Shown: positions 1 through 4,666, counted from the stretch's first letter. The stretch is 5,973 nucleotides of DNA from Dictyoglomus sp. NZ13-RE01 (GCA_002878375.1 NIRF01000029.1:1-5973); one strand, 5' to 3'. Notes: generated by a model not told the origin, from the sequence alone. Made by a program: numbers and translations.

Positions 1-2
1 TA

Positions 3-83
3 GTTATTGATGCTAACGAAATAATAAAAAAGACCTTCTCTTTTATAGAAACCTTAATTTTTGTGAAACGAATAAGTATATAG
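3..83 (+). CDS. Possible C-terminal tail of an upstream gene (partial, runs off the left edge)
   Basis: One forward frame is open from the window edge to a TAG at 81-83, giving 26 codons that end ...IETLIFVKRISI. The stop sits just before the SD of the next gene, the tight spacing seen elsewhere in this cluster. The other two forward frames close within the first 24 bases. The stretch is too short to recognise. Equally, it may be untranslated, because a TATA-like stretch lies inside it at 40-47. The call rests only on the open frame and spacing. Confidence 0.3.
   Translation, partial: VIDANEIIKKTFSFIETLIFVKRISI
40..47 (+). promoter_or_regulatory. Candidate TATA box for the 94-333 gene
   Basis: The sequence cttttata resembles the archaeal TATA consensus. 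Initiation about 25 bases downstream would fall near 70 and give a leader of roughly 20-25 bases that carries the strong SD at 84-92. If the upstream frame (3-83) is a real gene, this promoter lies inside it. Confidence 0.35.
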
Positions 84-92
84 AGGTGGTGG
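84..92 (+). promoter_or_regulatory. Ribosome binding site gaggtggtg
   Basis: This is a strong match to the archaeal anti-SD, only a few bases before the ATG at 94. It fixes that start and is the template for the GGTGGT sites before most other genes here. Confidence 0.75.
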
Positions 93-93
93 T

Positions 94-333
94 ATGGCTG
101 AAGCTATACTAGTTTGGATAGGCGAAAATTGGCGAATTATAGCATCAATAATAGGCTTAGCAGTATTAGGTAGTGTTGCATATACTGTAGGTAGTGCTGT
201 AGTGCAATCTCAACCTGCTTTCACACAAGCATTTTCGATAACTGCTTATGTTATACCATTAATAGTTTATATGATGGCTATACAATTCGTATTTAATGCT
301 ATATCAATGATAAAAGAATACTTTGGCAAATAA
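94..333 (+). CDS. Two-helix hydrophobic membrane protein, candidate virion coat protein
   Basis: The 79-residue product has two long hydrophobic segments, about residues 14-37 and 47-70. They are joined by a short polar turn (VQSQPAFTQ), and the protein ends in a short basic/aromatic tail (IKEYFGK). It has no cysteines and few charges. Known background: the coat proteins VP1 and VP3 of fusellovirus-type spindle-shaped viruses are similarly small, with two hydrophobic helices and a short charged end. Inference: this gene is a coat protein candidate. Its very strong SD and first place in a cluster of small membrane protein genes fit high expression. No specific motif proves the family; any small viral membrane protein could look like this. 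The 3' end, including the stop, is duplicated in tandem just downstream. The start is firm, the function tentative. Confidence 0.75.
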   Translation: MAEAILVWIGENWRIIASIIGLAVLGSVAYTVGSAVVQSQPAFTQAFSITAYVIPLIVYMMAIQFVFNAISMIKEYFGK

Positions 334-358
334 CTAAAAGAATACTTTGGCAAATAAC
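311..358 (+). repeat. Perfect 24-bp tandem duplication spanning the end of the first gene
   Basis: Bases 311-334 and 335-358 are identical. The unit covers the last codons, the stop codon and one base beyond, so the second copy sits just after the gene. Because 24 is a multiple of three, the second copy repeats the same tail codons and stop in the same frame, and reading through the first TAA would meet a second in-frame stop. Recent replication slippage is the simplest origin; perfect identity suggests it is young. Confidence 0.9.
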
Positions 359-370
359 AGGTGGTAGTAG

Positions 371-538
371 ATGGATGACATGACAATAGTAAAGCTAGTA
401 GCTATAGTTAGCCTAGCATCAATAGCTATTACTGCACTCCTGCATGGTATAGATAGTGTTGTAACGGGTACGATTAGCAGCATCATAGGTGGTATAGCAG
501 GCTATGAATTTGCTAAGTCTAAAAAGCAAACTAAGTAG
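371..538 (+). CDS. Small glycine-rich membrane protein (55 residues)
   Basis: The ATG at 371 follows an aggtggt SD at 360-366. The product has two hydrophobic stretches, about residues 6-24 and 29-46. The second is rich in glycine and small residues (TGTISSIIGGIAGYEF), a helix-packing glycine-zipper look, followed by a basic tail KSKKQTK. It is shorter than common gene-length cut-offs and easy to miss, but the good SD, the tight position between neighbours and the membrane character support it. The last 35 bases overlap the start of the next gene in another frame, which suggests translational coupling. The function is unknown; a minor virion membrane protein or a holin-like protein are possibilities only. 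Confidence 0.7.
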   Translation: MDDMTIVKLVAIVSLASIAITALLHGIDSVVTGTISSIIGGIAGYEFAKSKKQTK

Positions 539-737
539 CATAGCACACGTACTTTACGGTATCATTACTAGTTTTGCTCCTTGGTATCTAGCTATAATAA
601 TGGGCTTCATGTTTGCTCTATATGAGCTTGATGAAGAAATGCACATCAAGGATAGAGCCTACAAGGACATTAGAGAGTATATGTTAGGTTTGGTCATAGG
701 AGCAATAATTTATATAGGACTAAATAGTATAGTTTAA
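504..737 (+). CDS. Small membrane protein overlapping the upstream gene
   Basis: The 77-residue product has a hydrophobic N-terminal half (about residues 12-41, possibly two short membrane passes broken at APWY). A charged amphipathic middle follows (ELDEEMHIKDRAYKDIREY, 41-59), then a final membrane helix (60-75). The ATG at 504 is served by aggtggt at 487-493, which lies inside the upstream gene, so the 35-base overlap looks genuine. An in-frame TTG at 510 is a weaker alternative. The product sits between another membrane protein and a soluble helical protein in the same run of genes. I do not recognise a named family; the layout recalls small membrane proteins of archaeal viruses. Confidence 0.72.
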   Translation: MNLLSLKSKLSSIAHVLYGIITSFAPWYLAIIMGFMFALYELDEEMHIKDRAYKDIREYMLGLVIGAIIYIGLNSIV

Positions 738-751
738 TATGAGGTGGTAAA

Positions 752-1078
752 ATGGCGGTATCAGTAACTGAGGTGCTGCAAAAGCTCTCTAAGGAAAAAA
801 TAGAGCCTGCAGAAGTCGGGACTATTCTTGATGCTGCTAGAGAGGCTGCTATAAAAGCTAGGCAGGAGCTTAGCAAAAAGGTTAAGGAATTTTGGACTTC
901 AGATGAGGGGGAGCTTGTAAGGTATATGCTTGGATGGGAAGCTGAACAGAGCGGATTTGCAGCTGAAATGGAGAGGATAATGAGTAGTGTTAGGGAAGAT
1001 ATAAGAAAGGTTGCTAAAGCTACTGGTCTTGGCAATAAGTACAGGTATGTATGGGGTAAGCCTCCAAAGCCTGCTTAA
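752..1078 (+). CDS. Charged helical protein of unknown function
   Basis: This 108-residue soluble protein starts at an ATG preceded by gaggtggt (741-748), 14 bases after the previous stop. It is almost wholly helical in pattern, rich in Ala, Glu, Lys and Arg, with amphipathic stretches at about residues 3-17, 19-47 and 52-90. The C-terminus is aromatic and basic, then proline-rich (KYRYVWGKPPKPA). It has no cysteines and no membrane segment. It is the last gene of the left-hand cluster, and T-rich DNA follows. Position suggests a virion-associated, scaffold or DNA-binding role, but no motif shows this. Confidence 0.75.
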   Translation: MAVSVTEVLQKLSKEKIEPAEVGTILDAAREAAIKARQELSKKVKEFWTSDEGELVRYMLGWEAEQSGFAAEMERIMSSVREDIRKVAKATGLGNKYRYVWGKPPKPA

Positions 1079-1110
1079 CATAGCGTATTTCAATAGAATG
1101 TAACCCTAAA

Positions 1111-1143
1111 CTAAAACTTTTTTATATATACTCTTTTTCTCAT
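1111..1143 (-). pseudogene. Possible relic start of a divergent gene (10 codons)
   Basis: On the minus strand an ATG at 1143 is preceded by gatggtggtaga, a textbook SD for this element, but the frame closes after ten codons (MRKRVYIKKF, stop at 1111-1113). The 14 bases at 1139-1152 are identical to 5421-5434, which carry the SD and start of the real minus-strand gene at 5425. This could be the remains of a deleted divergent gene, a very short peptide, or chance. Confidence 0.25.
1118..1137 (+). terminator. T-rich terminator after the left gene cluster
   Basis: Runs of six T (1118-1123) and five T (1133-1137) lie 40-60 bases after the stop at 1078. Archaeal transcription commonly ends at such T-tracts without a hairpin. 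The next gene has its own promoter, which supports a transcript end here. Confidence 0.45.
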
Positions 1144-1145
1144 TC

Positions 1146-1201
1146 TACCACCATCAAAAACTTTATATCCTTAGACTTCAATACCTTAATTGATGGTGGT
1201 A
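1146..1201. repeat. 12-bp inverted repeat flanking the zinc-ribbon promoter
   Basis: The sequence taccaccatcaa at 1146-1157 is the exact reverse complement of ttgatggtggta at 1190-1201. The 32-base gap holds the TATA box, and the right arm is the SD of the 1205 gene. It could be an operator bracketing the promoter. It could also simply reflect two identical SD sites facing away from each other, one of them belonging to a decayed divergent gene. Confidence 0.6.
1162..1168 (+). promoter_or_regulatory. TATA box for the zinc-ribbon gene
   Basis: The sequence tttatat is preceded by an A-rich stretch. Initiation about 25 bases downstream, near 1190, would leave a leader of about 15 bases containing the gatggtggt SD. 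Confidence 0.6.
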
Positions 1202-1204
1202 TCA

Positions 1205-1345
1205 ATGGCTAAATGTCCTTATTGCGGTACAGAAGTCGAAAAACCAATAAAAACATGGGTTATAGCACCTAGGGGTAGAAAAGGGGTAACAGTAGGACTA
1301 TTCAAGTGTACTAGCTGTGGTAAGTACTTTAGGGCTAAACTCTAA
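1205..1345 (+). CDS. Small zinc-ribbon protein (46 residues)
   Basis: The ATG at 1205 follows gatggtggt at 1192-1200. The product has two zinc knuckles, CPYC (residues 4-7) and CTSC (35-38), each followed by a Gly. Between them is a basic, beta-rich stretch ([15 protein letters not shown]), and the protein ends KYFRAKL. This is the classic two-knuckle zinc ribbon layout. As I recall, very similar mini-proteins of about 45-60 residues are common in crenarchaeal genomes and their mobile elements, usually without assigned function. Inference: nucleic-acid binding or a transcription accessory role. The gene is monocistronic, with its own TATA box and a T8 terminator. It is shorter than common length cut-offs, but all four cysteines and the signals make it secure. 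Confidence 0.88.
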   Translation: MAKCPYCGTEVEKPIKTWVIAPRGRKGVTVGLFKCTSCGKYFRAKL

Positions 1346-1350
1346 TACAA

Positions 1351-1360
1351 TCTTTTTTTT
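1351..1360 (+). terminator. T8 terminator after the zinc-ribbon gene
   Basis: An uninterrupted run of eight T (1353-1360) begins seven bases after the stop codon. This is a typical archaeal intrinsic termination signal and separates the gene from the promoter of the next operon. Confidence 0.6.
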
Positions 1361-1390
1361 CATAGCATGCTCTTTTAATAAGTAATAGAT

Positions 1391-1398
1391 TTTATATA
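1391..1398 (+). promoter_or_regulatory. TATA box for the 1431-2475 operon
   Basis: The sequence tttatata lies about 33-40 bases before the ATG at 1431. Predicted initiation near 1420 gives a very short leader holding the ggtggtggt SD (1420-1428). Confidence 0.6.
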
Positions 1399-1430
1399 CC
1401 ACGTAATATCTACTATATTGGTGGTGGTGC

Positions 1431-1616
1431 ATGGGTGTGTTGCGTGTTATAACCTTCAAAGTAGATGAAAATACCTTAGAGGAGTTAGATAGATTCTGTG
1501 CTAACAGCGGATTATCACGTAGTAGTGCTATCAGAATAGCAATAAAGAAGCTAATTAGTGAAGGTGTAGAAATAAAGCCAAAGCCAAAAAGGGTAAGGAA
1601 GGTGGAGCTTTATTGA
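1431..1616 (+). CDS. Ribbon-helix-helix (CopG/MetJ/Arc fold) transcription regulator
   Basis: The 61-residue product shows a beta strand with alternating residues (RVITFKV, 5-11) that would pair across a dimer and enter the DNA major groove. Helix A follows (NTLEELDRFCANSG, 14-27), a turn at LSRSS, and helix B (SAIRIAIKKLISEG, 31-45). This is the standard RHH layout and usual length. A basic tail (KPKPKRVRK) may add DNA contacts. The ATG follows ggtggtggt at 1420-1428. It is the first gene of a three-gene operon, and its TGA overlaps the TTG start of the next gene. Family knowledge: such proteins are dimeric repressors, often autoregulatory. The target here is unknown; its own promoter or the repeats at 4111-4666 are candidates by inference. 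Confidence 0.88.
   Translation: MGVLRVITFKVDENTLEELDRFCANSGLSRSSAIRIAIKKLISEGVEIKPKPKRVRKVELY
1597..1607 (+). promoter_or_regulatory. SD site supporting a TTG start at 1613
   Basis: The sequence ggaaggtggag ends five bases before TTG at 1613-1615. No in-frame ATG lies nearby, so this internal SD is what justifies a TTG start overlapping the previous TGA (TTGA). Confidence 0.6.
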
Positions 1617-1813
1617 AGGATAGGAAGCCATGCATCTATGGGCTTCATAGCTACTGCATAGTAGAGGAATACCTTAAGAAAAACAATAAAGATACATCAA
1701 ATTGGGGTAGTGAAGATTGGATTAAGCTAAATTGCAGTATGTGCATTAAGGCTACTTATGCTAAGGCTAAGATGCGTCTTGTTAAAGGCTATTCTGTGGT
1801 GAATACGTTATGA
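1613..1813 (+). CDS. Four-cysteine small protein, TTG start
   Basis: This 66-residue protein has Cys7, Cys15, Cys41 and Cys44 (PCIYGLHSYC, then NCSMC). The pattern C-x7-C-x25-C-x2-C suggests one metal site, zinc or possibly iron-sulfur; His12 is an extra possible ligand. The remainder is basic and helical (KATYAKAKMRLVK). It starts at TTG within the stop of the RHH gene and ends within the start of the next gene (ATGA at 1810-1813), so the three are very probably translationally coupled. Inference: an accessory nucleic-acid-binding or regulatory protein working with the two RHH proteins on either side. I do not recognise a named family. Confidence 0.75.
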   Translation: MKDRKPCIYGLHSYCIVEEYLKKNNKDTSNWGSEDWIKLNCSMCIKATYAKAKMRLVKGYSVVNTL

Positions 1814-2475
1814 ATGATAAGAAGATTAGAGTTAGCGAGGAAATCTATGAGCAATTAGCTAAGCTTGCAGAAAAAGGTGGTAGAAGCATTAGAGAGCTTG
1901 CAGAAGAGGCTATTAAAGCGTACCTCTTAGGTACTGAGAATGTAGATAAACCTGTTAAGGCGGTTTCGGGTAAGATTATCCCTATACAATATGAGACAAA
2001 ATGTAAGTTCTGCGGTAAGACTATCAACAAGGGAGAGCTAGCTTATTGGGTTAAGTATACCTTTGATGATAATAGTAGCAGGTCTTACGTTATCTGCTTG
2101 GATTGCTATTACAAGGATACTGCACTTGCTGAATGGTACTTAAAGAAAAAGAAGCTAGAAGGCATAGTTAGGGGTCTAAAGAATAAAGCAGACCAATTAG
2201 CAGAAGAGGTAGAGAAGTTGCAGGTAGAGTATGACGTATTGAAGGTTAAGCAGGAAGTCTTAGATTTATGGAGAAACTTTGAATCACTATTCCTATCTAC
2301 AGAGCAAAGCCTAACCACAGAGAAGATGGAGGAGTTTATGGATAGGCTTAATGAATTGCTTGATAGGGTAGGAAGCCTAGAGGCTACACTAAATGCTATA
2401 CCTGAATTCAAGAAGTATATGGTTAGAAGGTCTGTACAAACATCAAAGTATGAATCAAAAAGAGCATGGATGTAA
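1810..2475 (+). CDS. RHH domain plus zinc finger plus coiled-coil regulator
   Basis: The 221-residue product has three parts. Residues 4-41 form an RHH-like unit: strand KIRVSEE, then helices IYEQLAKLAEKG and SIRELAEEAIKAYLLG. Residues 65-99 carry CKFC and CLDC, a four-cysteine zinc site with a beta-rich 27-residue insert. Residues 110-200 are a long heptad-rich coiled coil (KNKADQLAEEVEKLQVEYD and EFMDRLNELLDRVGSLEATL), and the tail is basic. RHH proteins with a zinc domain and coiled coil are much longer than plain RHH repressors. The coiled coil suggests oligomerisation on arrayed operators or a partner-binding role, possibly in replication or partitioning (inference). It overlaps the previous gene by ATGA and ends at the shared terminator facing the integrase. 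Confidence 0.82.
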   Translation: MNDKKIRVSEEIYEQLAKLAEKGGRSIRELAEEAIKAYLLGTENVDKPVKAVSGKIIPIQYETKCKFCGKTINKGELAYWVKYTFDDNSSRSYVICLDCYYKDTALAEWYLKKKKLEGIVRGLKNKADQLAEEVEKLQVEYDVLKVKQEVLDLWRNFESLFLSTEQSLTTEKMEEFMDRLNELLDRVGSLEATLNAIPEFKKYMVRRSVQTSKYESKRAWM

Positions 2476-2487
2476 GGTAAAACAAAA

Positions 2488-2514
2488 AATCAAATAATTT
2501 TTTTTGGTTTGATT
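2488..2514. terminator. Shared hairpin/T-tract terminator between convergent genes
   Basis: The sequence aatcaaa at 2488-2494 pairs with tttgatt at 2508-2514 around a run of eight T (2498-2505). The T-tract lies 23 bases after the operon stop. The right arm touches the integrase stop codon (2513-2515), so forward read-through into the integrase would be limited. On the minus strand a run of A follows, so termination in that direction is less convincing. Confidence 0.5.
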
Positions 2515-4045
2515 AGGCTATTCCTTGTATTAGTTTCTGCTTAGTTGTTTCTGCTTGTTGCAGATATTCACTTATTAGGCTCATGCTAAACCTCATATAG
2601 AATATCACGGCTGTAGTTATGTCATCCCAGCCTACTCCAAATCCTGTGTTAGCTGAGGACTGTAGCACTAACTCCATAGGTATCCTAAACTCTGCTAATA
2701 TGCTGATATGAGCACTTCTTAGCCTGTGAGGTGTTATTTCCCAAGGTAGCCCTAGAACGTCTCTCAGATTCTTGCACATTTTGCTGTACCATTTCCTAAA
2801 TGCGGATACATTCCATTTACCATCATTATTCACAGGCTTTACACTATGATATAGCAGAATAGACTTAACTACAGACCTATAGCCCTTATGTCTAGCCCAT
2901 TCATAGATTTTCTTCCATTCTTCATGTAGCTGTTTATCTAACCAAGGTAACCTTAGCTCCCACCACTTCTTAGTTTTCTCTTCCCATATCCTAAAGCCTA
3001 GAAGCTCTCCATTTGCTCCCCATATAGCGTTATCCCACTTTATTCCTATGAGGCTAGTATTTACTAAGTCATGGTCTAGGTCTAGCTTCCAAACATCGCT
3101 AGGCTTAATGTTCACTTGTATACCATCTGCTATCATTCTTTCAATTTGTTCTACTATGCTACTCCATCCTTCTCTAGTACCAGCTTCAATGTGCAGACCT
3201 GCAATTAGCCAGAAAGCCCTTAGCTCATTATCGTTAGACTCCTTAGCTAGCTTCTTTAGCTTAATGTAATGCTCATAAAATAGAGTAGCTTCCTTTGGTC
3301 TTATCACATCTCTTACTGTACCAATTCTACCCTTAAACCATTCCCTAAACTTAGGTATCCTCTTCAATAGCTGCATGTATCTCCTTGCACAAACCCTAGC
3401 CTTGAAGTCATCTCCTTGGTTTTCTTCATAGCACTTCATCCTTATTATCTCAAATATCGCATCTTCATCATCCCATAGGTCTGGGTTGCTTGGTATCTCC
3501 TTATTTAGGTGCTTGGTAATCCTATCCTTGTTAGCTAGAATGTACTGAGCTAGCTCATTAACTCGGTTTACTGTGTCTATAAATTGTTTTCTAGTGTAGC
3601 GTATTGAGTGCTTACCCTTCCTTTGGATTTTAATTGGGTTCTTTACAAACTCGATAATGCAGCTAGCTTCTGTTACATCCTTTAGCCATTTCTTAGCCTT
3701 AGGCTTTAACCACTCTTCTGCTGTAGCTTTTACGTCTTCAATTGTAAGGCTTACAGTTTCTATAGTCTTCCTTTCCTTGTTAAATATCGTTATTGGGCTA
3801 CCTTCCTCAAACCTCTTTATCAACTTGTAAAGTGTAGTCTTATCGAGACCTAGTATTTTGCTAAGTTCATTAGCACTTATACCAAACTCCTTGTTAGCAT
3901 ATATCAAGGCTACGGCTTCATCCTTGCTCTCTAATATTGGGTATCCATACTTTGCAAGGCTACCATAGGTCTTCCTTATGTCAGTAACACGGTCTCTTAT
4001 TTGATATATTAGCTGTGCAATTGGTTTAGGTAGTACCTCAGTCAT
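2513..4045 (-). CDS. int: Tyrosine recombinase (integrase) with N-terminal helix-turn-helix
   Basis: This 510-residue site-specific recombinase probably inserts and excises the element in the host chromosome. Catalytic candidates in order are Arg291 (AGTREGW), a lysine in the beta hairpin (EEKTKK, 357-360), His440 and Arg443 (ITPHRLRS), Trp473 in the second His/Trp position (GVGWDD), and nucleophile Tyr483 (IFYMRF). The Trp-to-Tyr spacing of ten fits the family. Residues about 55-80 form a helix-turn-helix (ISANELSKILGLDKTTLYKL), and residues 100-260 are probably the core/arm-binding region. It is much longer than Xer-type enzymes (about 290-300) or, as I recall, the SSV1 integrase (about 335), so it has a large extra N-terminal part. 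The ATG follows ggtgggg on the minus strand (4053-4059). It stands alone, convergent with the regulator operon and divergent from the gene at 4679. No tRNA-like att site is visible in it. All catalytic positions are filled, so it is probably active. Confidence 0.93.
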   Translation of the reverse strand: MTEVLPKPIAQLIYQIRDRVTDIRKTYGSLAKYGYPILESKDEAVALIYANKEFGISANELSKILGLDKTTLYKLIKRFEEGSPITIFNKERKTIETVSLTIEDVKATAEEWLKPKAKKWLKDVTEASCIIEFVKNPIKIQRKGKHSIRYTRKQFIDTVNRVNELAQYILANKDRITKHLNKEIPSNPDLWDDEDAIFEIIRMKCYEENQGDDFKARVCARRYMQLLKRIPKFREWFKGRIGTVRDVIRPKEATLFYEHYIKLKKLAKESNDNELRAFWLIAGLHIEAGTREGWSSIVEQIERMIADGIQVNIKPSDVWKLDLDHDLVNTSLIGIKWDNAIWGANGELLGFRIWEEKTKKWWELRLPWLDKQLHEEWKKIYEWARHKGYRSVVKSILLYHSVKPVNNDGKWNVSAFRKWYSKMCKNLRDVLGLPWEITPHRLRSAHISILAEFRIPMELVLQSSANTGFGVGWDDITTAVIFYMRFSMSLISEYLQQAETTKQKLIQGIA

Positions 4046-4052
4046 ATTTCAT

Positions 4053-4090
4053 CCCCACCATAAACTTATACTATTCTATCCTTTAAAAAG
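4053..4090 (-). promoter_or_regulatory. Integrase promoter and SD (minus strand)
   Basis: Read on the minus strand, a TATA-like ctttttaaa lies near 4082-4090 and the SD ggtgggg at 4059-4053, seven bases before the ATG. Initiation about 25 bases after the TATA box would fall near 4060 and give a short leader. A second candidate, ggttatat at 4106-4099, is also a copy of the repeat found before the 4679 gene, so one protein could bind both promoters. Confidence 0.5.
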
Positions 4091-4264
4091 TTTATCCTAT
4101 ATAACCTTAAGATGGGGGTATATCACATCATGAAATTACTAGCTGCGTCTTATTTACTTTTTTGATTTAACAGATATAGAGAAAACTAGACCCCTGTACC
4201 CCATCATAAATATACGGTTTCTGGAAATCGTAATTTTTTGTTTTTCCTATTAGCAGTTTATGGT

Positions 4265-4288
4265 GGGGGTCATTGAGGGGGTCATTGA
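4265..4288 (+). repeat. Perfect 12-bp tandem repeat gggggtcattga x2
   Basis: The two copies at 4265-4276 and 4277-4288 are identical and adjacent. A partial third occurrence, tcattga, is at 4357-4363, and tcattggg begins at 4381 within an iteron. The second copy forms one side of the hairpin at 4274-4298. Confidence 0.85.
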
Positions 4289-4298
4289 ACCCCCCTCA
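4274..4298. repeat. GC-rich hairpin, 8-bp stem
   Basis: The sequence tgaggggg at 4274-4281 pairs perfectly with cccccTCA at 4291-4298 across a nine-base loop. It is the most GC-rich structure in an otherwise AT-rich region. No T-tract follows directly, so it does not look like a simple terminator. Confidence 0.65.
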
Positions 4299-4371
4299 TC
4301 ATCAAACTGTATTATATTTGGTCATATAGTGGTGATTGGGTACAGGACATCATGGCTCATTGACCCCATCT

Positions 4372-4384
4372 AATGACAGTCATT
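4372..4384. repeat. 13-bp palindrome AATGAC-A-GTCATT
   Basis: This perfect 6-bp inverted repeat has a single central base and overlaps the first cattgggtac iteron. Its size suits a dimeric DNA-binding protein. Confidence 0.55.
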
Positions 4385-4433
4385 GGGTACATTATCTTAA
4401 TACATTGGGTACTATGACCATACATATACCCAT

Positions 4434-4446
4434 CTATAACCTATAG
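4434..4446. repeat. 13-bp palindrome CTATA-ACC-TATAG
   Basis: This perfect 5-bp inverted repeat has a three-base centre and sits at the junction between the iteron field and the AT-rich tract. It is short and could be chance in AT-rich DNA. Confidence 0.4.
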
Positions 4447-4489
4447 CGATGATACAGTAGCCTGTAATTTTAAAAGGTAGGTTGTATTT

Positions 4490-4666
4490 GGTTATAATGT
4501 AGTTATATGATGATAGGTTAGGTCTGGTCATAAGGTAGTTATATTGGAATATAACCACTCTTAACCTTCTATCACCTATTAGTAATAAGATATAAATGGT
4601 TATATTTCGCACCTATCACGATAGGTTAAAAAAGGTTATATATGGTTATATCATTATATGTTATAT
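4490..4666. repeat. Repeated ggttatat/gttatat element before the 4679 gene
   Basis: Copies occur at 4490-4496, 4502-4508, 4538-4544, 4598-4605, 4634-4641, 4644-4651 and 4660-4666. A reverse copy is at 4549-4556, and another lies near the integrase promoter (4099-4106, reverse). The ten bases gtagttatat recur exactly at 4499-4508 and 4535-4544. The copies at 4634 and 4644 are ten bases apart and overlap the likely TATA box, so an RHH repressor bound here would block transcription. AT-richness inflates chance matches. Confidence 0.5.
4611..4626. repeat. 16-bp operator-like palindrome ACCTATC-AC-GATAGGT
   Basis: This perfect 7-bp inverted repeat with a two-base spacer lies just upstream of the TATA box of the RHH gene at 4679. 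Related half-sites are ataggtta (4512-4519) and tcacctat (4571-4578). Size, symmetry and position fit an operator for the RHH dimer encoded immediately downstream (autoregulation, inferred). Confidence 0.55.

Larger units (their letters stand above)
4111..4434. repeat. Iteron-like family, consensus near gattgggtac/gatggggtac
   Basis: Forward copies are at 4111-4120 (gatgggggta), 4334-4343 (gattgggtac), 4381-4390 and 4403-4412 (both cattgggtac). Reverse copies are at 4196-4205 (gatggggtac), 4361-4370 (gatggggtca) and 4425-4434 (gatgggtata). The last four copies are spaced 20, 22 and 22 bases, close to two helical turns, so bound proteins would sit on the same face of the DNA. Confidence 0.65.

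Noticed and set aside
694-1035. 113-codon minus-strand frame opposite the 504-737 and 752-1078 genes
   Set aside because: Its serine/leucine-rich translation is typical of an antisense shadow. The forward genes have strong SD sites and sensible proteins.
2109-2411. 100-codon minus-strand frame inside the zinc-finger/coiled-coil gene
   Set aside because: It is a serine-rich shadow of the charged coiled-coil coding sequence, with no SD.
3048-3269. 73-codon plus-strand frame inside the integrase gene
   Set aside because: It lies wholly within a well-supported integrase and has a serine-rich shadow composition.
4130-4165. 11-codon frame ATG...TGA in the left part of the intergenic region
   Set aside because: It is too short and lacks a well-placed SD. 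A leader peptide is not excluded but nothing supports it.
2513-4260. tRNA-derived attachment site (attP) in or beside the integrase gene
   Set aside because: I looked for a T-loop-like GTTCGAATC or GTTCAAATC and a 3' tRNA stem and found none. The site may lie outside the window or not be tRNA-derived.
4262-4288. G-quadruplex
   Set aside because: Only two long G-runs are present on this strand, not four, and the adjacent C-run favours a duplex hairpin.
4412-4612. 66-codon minus-strand reading frame in the repeat region
   Set aside because: It begins at GTG with no SD, runs through the AT-rich repeats and palindromes, and its composition (runs of I, Y and L) looks like translated repeat DNA.
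4111-4666. CRISPR array
   Set aside because: The repeats are 7-12 bases, imperfect and in both orientations, without uniform spacers or Cas genes.
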